This document shows positions 54,390 to 63,898 of a stretch of 64,000 bases of DNA, in pieces. The notes under the pieces were generated by a model. The model was not told the DNA's origin and made no database searches. It saw only the letters and a list, made by a program, of their open reading frames with translations. The stretch lies in NCBI RefSeq assembly GCF_002532075.1, contig NZ_LYXE01000062.1, positions 1 to 64,000 of the forward strand. Direction: 5' to 3'. The position numbers and the translations under genes were made by a program. Origin of the DNA: Candidatus Chloroploca asiatica. Lineage in GTDB: Bacteria; Chloroflexota; Chloroflexia; Chloroflexales; Chloroflexaceae. Numbering within the stretch: position 1 is the first letter of the stretch; the number at the start of each line of letters is the position of its first letter.

Positions 54390-56369
54390 ATGCGTAAATT
54401 CTATCTCCTGCTCCTCCTCGTTCTGCTCCTCATTGCACCACTGCTTTCCCTCCCTCGACCTACCACCGCCCAGGGCTTGCCCTGGCAAGATAAGAGCACG
54501 CCCTTTGGCGTGGTGGCCGCGTTGGGCAACCGGGTGCGTAGCGATGAGATCCCTGCTGCGGTTGCGCTCATGCGCGAGGCCGGGGTACAGTGGCAACGCG
54601 AGGAAATCTTCTGGCACGAGGTGCAGAAAGAGCCCGGTGGCCCCTATCGCTGGGACGGCAATGAGCAGGGGATGTACAATTACGATCTGGCCATCAGCGC
54701 GCAGCGACGGGCCGGCATCAACATTCTCGGGTTGCTCACCTACAATCCCGCCTGGTTCAAAGGGAAGAATCCCACCCCCGAGGAATGGATTACCGACTGG
54801 GGCGATTATGTCTACCAGACCGTCGCCCGTTATGGCCGGGAACGCAACCAGATCACCTACTGGGAACTCTGGAACGAACCGAATCTCGCCGCCTCCGGCT
54901 ACGAGAGCGGGCTTTATACGGTCGCCGATTTTGTGCGCATTCTGGAGGTCGGGCGAGCGGCGGCGCTGGCAGCGGATCCACGCGCAAAGATCGTGATGGG
55001 TGGGCTGTCGAGCATCTGGAGTGTGCCGCCCTCTGAGCATTACTACGACTATTTTGACTATCTCGACCGTGTGGGTCAGCTTGGTGGGTGGAAGCATGTC
55101 GACATTATCGCGATCCACCCGTATCGACCCGATGCACCGGAGGGCGACGCATGGCGGCGCGATCAATCGCTGACCTTCGGCCAAGAGATGCAACGGCTCG
55201 ACGCCATTCTGCGCACCTACGGGGCTAAACCGGTCTGGTTGACCGAGTGGGGTTGGACAACGACGCGCAGTTGGCAAGGCGTTGACGAGGATACACAGGC
55301 GTTTTTTTTGGTGCGATCGTACCTGCATGCCATTGCCCATCCAAGCATCGAAAAGGTCTTCTGGTACGATTTCCGCAACGACACCCAGCCCGAAGCGCCG
55401 TATGATCGTCCGGTCTACGACGAGGATGAAGCCGAATTCCACTACGGCCTGCTCCGTCGCAGCTATCCACTCGATCCCAATCGAGCCGATCTGCGCAAAC
55501 CAGCCTTTGTCGCATACCGGACGATGACCGAAATGCTGGGCGGGCTGAGTCTGCGGGAAGTGATCCGGCATGGCGACGAGGGGATCTACTGGCACCGTTA
55601 CAGCGGCAACGGGCGACGGGTGGATGTCATCTGGCGTACCGGCAATAGCATTCCAGCACTCGAGGTCGCGTGTGGATGTCGCCAGGCGCTCGTACGAAGT
55701 TGGAACGGCCAGGTGCAACACATTCTCACCAGCAGTGCGGGAATGCTCACCCTGCATCCTGACGCCCTGGGAGCGCCACTTTATGTCGAGTACGACCAAC
55801 CACCGCGGCATCCTGGCATCTTCGAGGCAACAGGACACAGCCTTGGGGGGGCCTTCCGCACCTTCTGGGAGCGGCGGGGCGGCTTAGCGCGATTCGGCTA
55901 CCCGTTGACGGAAGAAGTGATCGAACCAGAACCGGGCACCGGACGACCGCGGATCGTTCAGTATTTCGAGCGCGCCCGGTTCGAATACTTCCCCGAGCTA
56001 CGGGGGAGCGCGTACGAAGTGCAACTAGCGCGCCTCGGCGACACCGCGCTGCAACGCCAGGGCCTCGACTGGCGCAGCCTACCAAGCACTGAGAATCCCG
56101 ACCCAGGCTGCCAATGGTTTCCCGAAACGGGCAAACAGCTCTGCCCGCCGTTCCTGGAAGCGTGGCAACAGGCAGGCGGGCTTGATCTCGCGGGGCTCCC
56201 GCTGACCGATGCCTTCTTTGCCACCGGCGCGACCGGGGGAACCTACCGAATTCAATACTTCGAGCGCGCGCGTATCGAACACCACCCGGCCAATGCAGGA
56301 ACACCGTACGAAATGCAATTTGGCTTGCTCGGGCGGGAACAATTTATTCGGTACGATCGGATGCCATAA
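54390..56369 (+). CDS. Secreted clan-A glycoside hydrolase with two C-terminal FGYPLT-type modules
   Basis: Protein of 659 residues. A signal peptide ends near PTTAQG. Residues 35-340 form a TIM barrel of the GH5/GH39 type: VALMREAGVQWQREEIFWHE, ITYWELWNEPNLA with the acid/base Glu, HVDIIAIHPYRPD and KPVWLTEWGWTT with the nucleophile Glu. A beta-rich linker follows. From about residue 480 come two copies of the shared module (IFEATGHSLGGAFRTFWERR, GLARFGYPLTEEVIEPE, VQYFERARFEYFPE; then FPETGKQLCPPFLEAW, IQYFERARIEHHPA). It probably acts on glycans of the cell surface. Confidence 0.8.
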   Translation: MRKFYLLLLLVLLLIAPLLSLPRPTTAQGLPWQDKSTPFGVVAALGNRVRSDEIPAAVALMREAGVQWQREEIFWHEVQKEPGGPYRWDGNEQGMYNYDLAISAQRRAGINILGLLTYNPAWFKGKNPTPEEWITDWGDYVYQTVARYGRERNQITYWELWNEPNLAASGYESGLYTVADFVRILEVGRAAALAADPRAKIVMGGLSSIWSVPPSEHYYDYFDYLDRVGQLGGWKHVDIIAIHPYRPDAPEGDAWRRDQSLTFGQEMQRLDAILRTYGAKPVWLTEWGWTTTRSWQGVDEDTQAFFLVRSYLHAIAHPSIEKVFWYDFRNDTQPEAPYDRPVYDEDEAEFHYGLLRRSYPLDPNRADLRKPAFVAYRTMTEMLGGLSLREVIRHGDEGIYWHRYSGNGRRVDVIWRTGNSIPALEVACGCRQALVRSWNGQVQHILTSSAGMLTLHPDALGAPLYVEYDQPPRHPGIFEATGHSLGGAFRTFWERRGGLARFGYPLTEEVIEPEPGTGRPRIVQYFERARFEYFPELRGSAYEVQLARLGDTALQRQGLDWRSLPSTENPDPGCQWFPETGKQLCPPFLEAWQQAGGLDLAGLPLTDAFFATGATGGTYRIQYFERARIEHHPANAGTPYEMQFGLLGREQFIRYDRMP

Positions 56370-56936
56370 GGGGCACGGGCGGCGCCGTACGGGCACGGCG
56401 CCGCCGTGCCCCAACACGGAAGGGCACGGGCAAGCCGTGCCCCTACCACGCGCCCCCGTGCCCCACCTCGCCCGTGTCCCACCAACGCAGGGCACGGGCA
56501 AGCCGTGCCCCTACCACGCGCCCCCGTGCCCCACCACGCCCGTGTGCCACCACGCCCGTGCCCCACCAACGCAGGGCACGGGCAAGCCGTGCCCCACCAC
56601 GCCCGTGCCCCACCTCGCCCGTGTGCCACCAACGCAGGGCACGGGCAAGCCGTGCCCCTACCACGCGCCCCCGTGCCCCACCTCGCCCGTGTGCCACCAA
56701 CGCAGGGCACGGGCAAGCCGTGCCCCTACCACGCGCCCCCGTGCCCCACCTCGCCCGTGTGCCACCAACGCAGGGCACGGGCAAGCCGTGCCCCTACCAC
56801 GCGCCCCCGTGCCCCACCTCGCCCGTGTGCCACCAACGCAGGGCACGGGCAAGCCGTGCCCCTACCACGCGCCCCCGTGCCCCACCACGCCCGTGCCCCA
56901 CCAACGCAGGGCACGGGCAAGCCGTGCCCCTACAGC
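56370..56936. repeat. Minisatellite, 68-bp period, about eight copies
   Basis: Units carry GCAGGGCACGGGCAAGCCGT (a GGGCACGGG..CCGTGCCC palindrome), CCCCTACCACGCGCCCCCGT and CACCTCGCCCGTGTGCCACC. The last five are spaced exactly 68 bp (about 56629, 56697, 56765, 56833, 56901); earlier ones vary. It fills the whole space between the 3' ends of the hydrolase gene and the histidine kinase gene. Long open frames across it are repeat translations. Confidence 0.85.
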
Positions 56937-59900
56937 GAAACGCGGATCTCTTCTAATACGAGGATTGTCACGGCATGCAATTGCTCGATCCTGGCGAGGT
57001 GCCCTTGGATATCGTTGATTGCGTCGGCGCGGGCCTCTTCTTCCAGGATGCGCGATGCTTCTGCCAGGGGTTCGGCACCGACCAGTTTGCTGGTTGATTT
57101 CAATGTATGGGCCGCTCGGCGAATGCGGGCCAGATCGTCATCGACAATCGCCTGGCGCAACTGTGCGATCAGGCTGCTCGCTTCCGACGTGAAGAGCGTG
57201 ATGAACTGGACGATCATGGCAGGGTCACTGCCACCCTGAATAGTGCCGAGCAGTTCGAGCGTTGCGCGGTTGATATAGACCGAGGCCGATGGCATGTCAG
57301 GAACTGGCGCGACCACCGGCTCGGCAACTGGCTCATACGAGGAGCCCGCCAGGGACGCATACGAGGAGTCACCCAGTGACGCATACGAGGAGTCACCCAG
57401 TGACGCATACGAGGAGTCACTGTCAGGATCAGGCAAGAGTTGCCAGTCGCTCTCTGGTGCCGCAACGGGGCCAGGGTCAGGATGAACTTCGGGGGCATGC
57501 AGCGCTTCGTGCCGCATCAGGGCGGCATCGAGCGCTTCGATCCGTACTGGCTTGCTAATGTAGTCGTCCATGCCAACCGAGAGGCAAAGCTCGCGGTCGC
57601 CACTCATCGCATTCGCGGTCATGGCAATGATATATGGGCGCTGCGAGGGTTCCATCCGGCTGACAATGCGTTTCGTTGTCTCGATTCCGTCGAGCTCGGG
57701 CATTTGCAGGTCCATCAAGACCACATCGTAGGGCTGGCGCTCGAGCGCATCGAGGGCCTCGAGGCCATTAGCAGCTAGGTCGGCATGGTAGCCGAGGCGC
57801 TCAAGCATGCGCACAGCCACCAGTTGGTTGACGGCATTATCTTCGACCAACAGCAACCGGACACGGGCACGTACCTGCTGCCTGGGAACTTCAAGCGCAT
57901 CAAGCTCGTGGGTCTGCTCCTGGGGTGACACCAGACCCAGAGCTTCAAGCAAGGTACGATGCAGGGCGGCCCGTTTGATCGGGCGACGCAAGAAGAGATA
58001 TGTATGCTGCGTTGGCAAGGCCTGCGCGCCAGGGGCAACCATCAGGATCAAAGCCGTCTTGGATGCTTCTAGATGGTGACAGAGCTTTTGGAGCACCCTG
58101 GTACGCTCAGGTTCTTCACAGATAGTTCCAATCAGGGCGACATCAACGGGATGCCCCTCGACCAGCCAGGTGTGGACTTCTGACACGGAAGCGAGAGGGT
58201 GCGCAACCACACCCCAGTGCTCGCAGTGGTGCATCAGCATCTGGCGGGCCGCCGGATTGCGTTCGACAATCAGCGCCTCACGCCCAAAGAGACTCGGCCC
58301 ATCCTGGTCAAGCTCAGCCTGACGCGCATCACGCACAAGCGGGAGCGTAACGGTAAACCAGAAGGTACTACCAACCCCAACCTCGCTCGACACCCCAATC
58401 TGGCCCTGCATCAATTCACAGAGCCGTTTGGAGATCGCGAGCCCGAGGCCCGTGCCACCATAGCGCCGGGTCGTACTGGCATCAGCCTGGATGAACGCCT
58501 GGAAGAGCCGGTCAATCGTCTCGGGAGGAATGCCGATGCCGGTATCCTGGATCTCAAACGTCAACTGCATCTCGGTTGGCGTCGGTTGAGACCAGTCACC
58601 TGACCAATCAATGGTGTTCGGCAAGTGTTCGGCAGCGCGCACCGTCAGGGTAACATCACCTTGCGCCGTAAACTTGACCGCATTGCCAAGCAGATTCAGA
58701 AGGATTTGGCGAATCCGGGCAATATCGCCCAACAGCATCCGTGGCACACCTGGTTGGATCAGGCAGGTAAGATCGAGTTTCTTGGTCGCAGCGGTGGCCG
58801 CAACCATATCAAGCACCGTTTCGACACACTCTTCGAGATCAAACGGCATCTGTTCGAGTTCAAGCTTGCCCGACTCGATCTTGGAAAAGTCAAGGATATC
58901 GTTGATCAAACTGAGCAACGTTTCGCCGCCGTTGCGGATCGTCGTCACATATTCACGCTGCGCCTCGTTGAGTGGGGTCGAAGCGAGCATGCCAGCCATC
59001 CCGATCACCGCATTCAGCGGCGTCCGGATCTCGTGGCTCATATTGGTGAGGAACTCGCTGCGAGCCTGCGCGGCAGCCTCAGCGGCCTCTTTAAGTTGCA
59101 GGTTGGTCAGGGCCTGGCCCACGGCGGTGGCGACCCGCTCGGCCAGCGCAATCTCATCGGCATTGAAGACCCGTGTCTGGGGCGAAGAGAGCCCGATCGT
59201 CCCAATGACCATGTCGTTAATCAAGACCGGCACAATCAGCAACGAAACCTTGCGGCGCAACTTTGCGCCATTGGCATTGGGTTCACGTTGGGAACTGAGA
59301 TAGATGTCAGCAATCGCAACCGTCTCGCGGCGAGCGATCAGATCCTGGGTCAAGAGATTGCCCCGAATCGGAATCACCGAACCAATCACCGAAGGCCCGG
59401 TCTCATCACGATACTCGGCCACCACCGTCTGCGCCGTCCGGTCTTCATTCAACAGGGCGCAGAGCGCCTGGGGGACATCGAAGGCATTGGCAAGATCGAC
59501 ACAGATGCGTTGGAGCGCCTGCCGCATATCGGGGGCCGTCGCGATCACACTCATCATCCGGTTGAGCAACAAGGTTTCGCGTACAACACGCTGCTGATCA
59601 CCGCGGAAGCGGGTACGCTCAATCGCCTTGCCCACATCGTCGCAGAGCGTATTCAGAAAGCGGAGATCGCTCTCGGTCAAGGTATCAGCCTCGTGGCGCA
59701 CCACCGCAAGCACCCCAACGAGCCGATCAATCCCCCTGATCGGCAGTACCGCCAGCGAGAGTGGATCAGGGGAAGGAGCCGCACGCCATTGACAGGCATC
59801 AGGAATCAGCAACGGCTCGCCAGTGCGCACCACCGCTCCAATCGGACTCTCGGCGAGGCTATCGTCCCAGCAACTCACATCGGCCCCGAGACGATGTTCG

Positions 59901-60175
59901 ACGGCGAGAGTCTGAGCCTGATGCATATAGAGCGCCACCCCATCAAAACCTCCGACCTCAAAGACCGTGGCGGCAAAGGTCTGAAGGATCGCATCAAGGC
60001 CATCAGCGACACCGATGCGCGTACGTGCACGAGTTAGACGATTCTGATCCTCTTTGTTCCGTCTAACCCGTGCGTCTAGTTGTTCATAGCGCTGTTCAAG
60101 CACCTCAAGCTTACGGTGCAGGCGGTGAACGCGCCCACGGGGAACACGGAAAACAACCTTGGAAGACTCTGACAT
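56930..60175 (-). CDS. Hybrid histidine kinase: 2 GAF, HisKA, HATPase, 2 receivers, HPt
   Basis: Protein of about 1081 residues (ATG 60175 with GGAG upstream; a GTG at 60193 is also possible). A coiled coil (20-60) leads to two GAF-like sensor domains (about 60-195, 215-365), HisKA with His in [15 protein letters not shown] near 385, and HATPase ([29 protein letters not shown]). The first receiver (from [14 protein letters not shown]) lacks a normal Asp site (ALIGTICEE); the second is canonical ([29 protein letters not shown]). The HPt ends the protein ([18 protein letters not shown]). No membrane segment. It is 9 bases after the CpaE-like gene. Confidence 0.85.
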   Translation of the reverse strand: MSESSKVVFRVPRGRVHRLHRKLEVLEQRYEQLDARVRRNKEDQNRLTRARTRIGVADGLDAILQTFAATVFEVGGFDGVALYMHQAQTLAVEHRLGADVSCWDDSLAESPIGAVVRTGEPLLIPDACQWRAAPSPDPLSLAVLPIRGIDRLVGVLAVVRHEADTLTESDLRFLNTLCDDVGKAIERTRFRGDQQRVVRETLLLNRMMSVIATAPDMRQALQRICVDLANAFDVPQALCALLNEDRTAQTVVAEYRDETGPSVIGSVIPIRGNLLTQDLIARRETVAIADIYLSSQREPNANGAKLRRKVSLLIVPVLINDMVIGTIGLSSPQTRVFNADEIALAERVATAVGQALTNLQLKEAAEAAAQARSEFLTNMSHEIRTPLNAVIGMAGMLASTPLNEAQREYVTTIRNGGETLLSLINDILDFSKIESGKLELEQMPFDLEECVETVLDMVAATAATKKLDLTCLIQPGVPRMLLGDIARIRQILLNLLGNAVKFTAQGDVTLTVRAAEHLPNTIDWSGDWSQPTPTEMQLTFEIQDTGIGIPPETIDRLFQAFIQADASTTRRYGGTGLGLAISKRLCELMQGQIGVSSEVGVGSTFWFTVTLPLVRDARQAELDQDGPSLFGREALIVERNPAARQMLMHHCEHWGVVAHPLASVSEVHTWLVEGHPVDVALIGTICEEPERTRVLQKLCHHLEASKTALILMVAPGAQALPTQHTYLFLRRPIKRAALHRTLLEALGLVSPQEQTHELDALEVPRQQVRARVRLLLVEDNAVNQLVAVRMLERLGYHADLAANGLEALDALERQPYDVVLMDLQMPELDGIETTKRIVSRMEPSQRPYIIAMTANAMSGDRELCLSVGMDDYISKPVRIEALDAALMRHEALHAPEVHPDPGPVAAPESDWQLLPDPDSDSSYASLGDSSYASLGDSSYASLAGSSYEPVAEPVVAPVPDMPSASVYINRATLELLGTIQGGSDPAMIVQFITLFTSEASSLIAQLRQAIVDDDLARIRRAAHTLKSTSKLVGAEPLAEASRILEEEARADAINDIQGHLARIEQLHAVTILVLEEIRVSL
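57334..57424 (-). repeat. 24-bp tandem repeat in histidine kinase linker
   Basis: Three and a half copies of CATACGAGGAGTCACCCAGT plus GACG (period 24) encode DSSYASLG units in the linker between receiver 2 and HPt. Copies two and three are identical in DNA, so the expansion is recent. Confidence 0.85.
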
Positions 60176-60202
60176 AAGACGGCTCCGTAGCACAGCCAGA
60201 CC

Positions 60203-61420
60203 TCAGGCTTTTGCCCCCTGCCGCTGAAGTTGGCGCTGATGAACACGTTTATGGGCGGGCGAACCAGTCGCCGCCGGGCGATGACGGTCAGCTTCGGTAC
60301 TCAAATGAAAAGCCCAGTCTTCGAGCAGAATACCGAGCGGCTTGGTCGGCATTTCGAGAACTGGAGGCGCACCGCGGTTGAGGGCACTCACAAAGAGATC
60401 GTGGGCAAAGGGGATGGCCGTATCAAGATTGCGCCCGAGCGTCTTCTCGATATCTTTGCGCGGCAAGCCCCCCCGCTCAAAGGTCACATTGATCAGCAAT
60501 TTAATCTTTTCGGGACCATAGCCCAACTGGGCAAACACATCCATTGCGCAGGTTGCGGCCACAACCGAACCAATTTCGGGGGCAATGAGCAGAATAATCT
60601 CATCCGCCGCATCAAGCGCCGCAAGCGAAGGCTCGCTAAAACTATGGGGCATATCGAGCACGACATAGTTGTAACAAGAGCGCAGCACCTTCAGCACCCG
60701 CGAGACGAGTTCGCCATTGATTGGCTCATTATCCTCGGGACGAGGGGCCGAAGGCAACACCCGCAGACCGCACGCATGACTCAGCATCATATGATCGAGC
60801 GTATCGGCGTCAATTTCTTCACTATTCTTCGTAGCAAGATCGCCCCAACTATAACGCAACGGTAGGTTCAACATCAAGCCACTATGCCCACCCGTAAAGA
60901 CCATATCAACGAGGGCCACGCCCCCATTCCAGAGTTGCGCCAGGCCCGCCGAGAGATTCACGGCCAGCGTCGAGACCCCCACGCCACCGCGGAGGGAGAA
61001 GAACGCGATCACCTTGCCACTCGACTGCTCTTGCGGTTGAATGCTGATCACGGAGCGGCGCAGAAGCGCCCGTGCCCGCGCAAGCAACTCCTCGGTCTCA
61101 AACGGCTTGCCCATATAATCATCGGCACCCGCCTCAAGACCCTGGATCTTCTCGTGCAACGACGTGTTCGCCGTCAACATCATCACCGGAAGCGTCGCGA
61201 GGGCAGACGAGCGACGAATACGCCGACAGACTTCGTAGCCATCCATCCCTGGCATTTCGACATCGAGAATGATCAAATCAGGGCGAATTGACTCAGCCAG
61301 ACGCAGGCCCTCACGGCCATCCGGGGCCAGGATGACCTCAAAACCACCCGACACCAGAGCCAACTCAATGGTCTTGAGGTTCATCATACTATCATCAACC
61401 ACCAGGATGCGCTGTGCCAT
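60203..61420 (-). CDS. Receiver-fused CpaE/MinD-like ATPase
   Basis: Protein of 405 residues. Receiver domain (1-125): ILVVDDSMMNLKTIELAL, LIILDVEMPGMDGYEVCRRI and DDYMGKPFETEE. From about 135 a MinD/CpaE P-loop ATPase: FFSLRGGVGVSTLAVNLS, where the deviant Walker A has Arg for the first Lys and Val for the usual Lys, VLDMPHSFSEPSLAALDAAD and AATCAMDVFAQLGYG. CpaE relatives position type IVc pili or other machines at the pole. It is co-transcribed with the hybrid kinase downstream (9-base gap), its likely phospho-donor. No pilus genes are in the window. Confidence 0.8.
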   Translation of the reverse strand: MAQRILVVDDSMMNLKTIELALVSGGFEVILAPDGREGLRLAESIRPDLIILDVEMPGMDGYEVCRRIRRSSALATLPVMMLTANTSLHEKIQGLEAGADDYMGKPFETEELLARARALLRRSVISIQPQEQSSGKVIAFFSLRGGVGVSTLAVNLSAGLAQLWNGGVALVDMVFTGGHSGLMLNLPLRYSWGDLATKNSEEIDADTLDHMMLSHACGLRVLPSAPRPEDNEPINGELVSRVLKVLRSCYNYVVLDMPHSFSEPSLAALDAADEIILLIAPEIGSVVAATCAMDVFAQLGYGPEKIKLLINVTFERGGLPRKDIEKTLGRNLDTAIPFAHDLFVSALNRGAPPVLEMPTKPLGILLEDWAFHLSTEADRHRPAATGSPAHKRVHQRQLQRQGAKA

Positions 61421-61506
61421 GCTCCACTCCCCAGATCTTTGTGTATCCTAGCTATACTGTAGCATATCGCTATTACCACTTTGTGATCTACTCAGGAAGC
61501 TTTCTT

Positions 61507-61549
61507 TCGCTTGACAAAACGCCCGCGACGCGGGCGTTTTGTCAAGCGA
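61507..61549. terminator. Perfect 21-bp hairpin upstream of CpaE-like and L,D-transpeptidase genes
   Basis: TCGCTTGACAAAACGCCCGC G and its exact complement around a single A. It lies between divergent genes at 61420 and 61704, so it is more likely a regulatory or protein-binding structure than a terminator. The rest of the 283-base gap shows no gene. Confidence 0.5.
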
Positions 61550-61703
61550 TGCAAGCGCCAGCCTTGCACAAGCACAGACCGCAGGCCCAACCACGCGCCG
61601 CAGGCAAAACCCTTGACAACCATCCACCAGAGGCTATAATCGAAGTATTAGAATACCCCCGCCGCACGCCTGACGCATATCTTCCCCTCGCAGGAGTCAC
61701 CCT

Positions 61704-62918
61704 ATGTTGCCACGGCTTACCCGATCGTTTCTTGTTGTCTGTTTGCTCAGCATATGTGCCGGTGTAGCCGTCGGGATGTTTGCCCTGCCCACGGCAGGAC
61801 GCGCCCAGGAAGATGTGCTCTATTTTGCGGCTACCGGGCACCGCTTGAGCAATGCGTATGGGTTTCTGAACCACTGGCGCAGCAGCAATGGCCCGCAAAC
61901 CCTCGGTGCCCCGCTGACCGAGCCCTTCGAGCAGCATGGGCTGATGGTGCAATACTTTGAGTATGGACGGCTCGAACATCATCCTGCGTATGAGGGTGCC
62001 ATCCTGCGCGGTCGGCTCGGGGCCGAGTATGCCGAAGCTTTGTGGAAAGAGTTTGCGCCCCCTGACCCGGTCGTGCTTGGGCATCGCGAGGCTCGTCTCT
62101 TTCCCGAGACTGGATATGCCGTTGGCGATTCCTTTTTGTCTTTCTGGGAGACCATGGGCGGGCTGGATGTTTTTGGCCTGCCGATCAGCAACCCGGCCTG
62201 GGAATATATTGGCACGCAGATGGCGATGGTGCAGTACTTTGAACGAGCCCGCCTCGAAGCTTACCCTGGAGCCAGTGAAGCGGGAACGTTGATCCAGATC
62301 GGGAGCCTTGGGCGCGACCTGGCGCTCTTGCGTGGCCTTCCGACGGCAGCGGTCGATCCGGCGGGGGCAAGCGTCGTTGATCACTACGGCCAGCCACTGC
62401 CGATCCCAACACCGCTGCCGCCAACAGCGGTTCCACCGACGGCTATCCCGCCGACAGCCATACCCGCACCCGCAGCCCCAGCACCCGCGAGCGCCCCGGC
62501 CCCTACCGCCGTCCCGGCCCCCGCGGCGCCGGCGCCAGCCCCGCGTGGCGGCAAAGCGATCATTGTTGACCTGAGTGACCAGTGGCTCTATGCCTACGAA
62601 GGCGACCGGATGGTCTTCGATGCCCCGGTCTCCACCGGACGCGACGGCTTCAATACGCCAGTTGGACGCTATGCGATCTACGCGAAAGTCCGGTCACAAA
62701 CCATGTCTGGCTGCATTGCCGGCGAATGCTGGAACGTCCCGAATGTCCCACACGCCATGTACATCGTCGGCGACGTGGCGCTGCACGGCACCTACTGGCA
62801 CAACCAGTTTGGCACCGGCGTACGGCGGAGTCACGGCTGCATCAACCTGCCGCTCAACGCAGCCGCCTGGGTCTACGAATGGGCCCCCACCGGCACCCCC
62901 GTCACCGTCCGTTGGTAA
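61704..62918 (+). CDS. Secreted L,D-transpeptidase with two FGYPLT-type modules
   Basis: Protein of 404 residues. A signal peptide ends near TAGRAQED. Residues 35-115 and 125-210 are two copies of the shared module (YFAATGHRLSNAYGFLNHW, VQYFEYGRLEHHPA; RLFPETGYAVGDSFLSFWE, GGLDVFGLPI, VQYFERARLEAYPG). A Pro/Ala/Thr-rich linker (230-280) leads to the YkuD catalytic domain: IIVDLSDQWLYAYEG, VSTGRDGFNTPVGRY, ALHGTYWHNQFG and RRSHGCINLPL with catalytic Cys 379. It should form 3-3 cross-links or anchor proteins in peptidoglycan. A long hairpin follows at once. Confidence 0.85.
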   Translation: MLPRLTRSFLVVCLLSICAGVAVGMFALPTAGRAQEDVLYFAATGHRLSNAYGFLNHWRSSNGPQTLGAPLTEPFEQHGLMVQYFEYGRLEHHPAYEGAILRGRLGAEYAEALWKEFAPPDPVVLGHREARLFPETGYAVGDSFLSFWETMGGLDVFGLPISNPAWEYIGTQMAMVQYFERARLEAYPGASEAGTLIQIGSLGRDLALLRGLPTAAVDPAGASVVDHYGQPLPIPTPLPPTAVPPTAIPPTAIPAPAAPAPASAPAPTAVPAPAAPAPAPRGGKAIIVDLSDQWLYAYEGDRMVFDAPVSTGRDGFNTPVGRYAIYAKVRSQTMSGCIAGECWNVPNVPHAMYIVGDVALHGTYWHNQFGTGVRRSHGCINLPLNAAAWVYEWAPTGTPVTVRW

Positions 62919-62923
62919 GGAAG

Positions 62924-62978
62924 CGCGCATAGTGACGCACACGGCAAGCTTCGCTTGCCGTGTGCGTCACTATGCGCG
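62924..62978. terminator. Perfect 26-bp hairpin between L,D-transpeptidase and R2lox genes
   Basis: Arms at 62924-62949 (core CGCATAGTGACGCACACGGC) and 62953-62978 are exactly complementary with a TTC loop, 5 bases after the stop. No T-run follows. Confidence 0.65.
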
Positions 62979-62998
62979 AGATACGAAAAGAGCATCCT

Positions 62999-63898
62999 AT
63001 GAACCATCAAAACTTTGTCACTACCACCCGCGGCCTGCGCCGTGACAGCCCACCGATGCGCCTCTTTGAAAAAGCGAAACGGCTGGGCATCTGGAACCCG
63101 AGTACGCTTGATCTGACCCGCGATGCCGCTGATTGGCAAAGGCTGAGCGCCCCCGAGCAGGATCTCTTGCTGCGTCTGACGGCGCTCTTCCAGGCGGGCG
63201 AAGAGGCGGTGACCCTCGATCTTTTGCCGCTGATCCAGATCATCGCCCGCGAAGGCCGGGTCGAAGAAGAGCTCTTTTTGACCACGTTTCTCTTTGAAGA
63301 GGCCAAACATACCGACTTCTTTGCCCGTTTTCTCGACGAGGTTGCGCAGAGTGACCACGATCTGAGCCGCTATCACTCACCGAGTTACCGCGCCCTGGTC
63401 TACGAAGCCTTGCCTACGGCGATGGGACGGCTCAATGACGATCCCTCGCCCTTTGCGCAGGCCGACGCCTCGTTGACCTACAACATGATTGTCGAAGGCG
63501 TGCTGGCCGAGACAGGGTACCACGCCTACTTCACGATGCTCGAAGCCAACGACCTAATGCCAGGCACGCGCCAGGGCATCTATCTGTTGAAGCAGGACGA
63601 ATCACGCCACATCGCCTACGGCGTCTACCTGCTCTCACGGCTGATTGCGGCCAACAACGAGATCTGGCCCTACATCGAAGCGCGGATGAACGACCTGGTG
63701 ATGTATGCCATGGGCGTCATTGACGAAATCTTTTCGAGCTACGAAACGATGCCCTTTGGCCTAGAGCTGGACACCTTCAGCACCTACGCACTGGGCCAAT
63801 TCCAAAAACGCCTTGATCGCGTCGAAGCCGCCTGTGGCAAAAGCCTCGCCGACATCGAACAGATCGCCGAACGCTACATCGCCGACGACGATGGGTAA
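62999..63898 (+). CDS. R2-like ligand-binding oxidase
   Basis: Protein of 299 residues from the ATG at 62999 (AAGAG upstream); an in-frame start at 62960 lies inside the hairpin and is unlikely. The di-metal ligands of the R2 fold are all present: Glu 68 in FQAGEEAVTLD, Glu 101 and His 104 in FEEAKHTDFF, Glu 166 in YNMIVEGVLAETGYH, Glu 201 and His 204 in DESRHIAYG. Val 71 and Tyr 161 are in place to form the ether cross-link known from R2lox, which separates it from true ribonucleotide reductase. It binds a Mn/Fe centre and a long-chain lipid; its substrate is unknown. Confidence 0.9.
   Translation: MNHQNFVTTTRGLRRDSPPMRLFEKAKRLGIWNPSTLDLTRDAADWQRLSAPEQDLLLRLTALFQAGEEAVTLDLLPLIQIIAREGRVEEELFLTTFLFEEAKHTDFFARFLDEVAQSDHDLSRYHSPSYRALVYEALPTAMGRLNDDPSPFAQADASLTYNMIVEGVLAETGYHAYFTMLEANDLMPGTRQGIYLLKQDESRHIAYGVYLLSRLIAANNEIWPYIEARMNDLVMYAMGVIDEIFSSYETMPFGLELDTFSTYALGQFQKRLDRVEAACGKSLADIEQIAERYIADDDG

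Noticed and set aside
54147-55838. 563-codon minus-strand frame opposite crtI end and the hydrolase
   Set aside because: Antisense to two well-supported genes; its composition mirrors their codons and no family motif appears.
56370-56936. 68-bp repeats as CRISPR, or long frames there as repeat proteins
   Set aside because: No unique spacers; frames are open on both strands because of composition and start at repeat units rather than at ribosome sites.
58625-60037. 470-codon plus-strand frame opposite the histidine kinase
   Set aside because: Pure antisense shadow of a GC-rich gene with clear kinase domains on the other strand.
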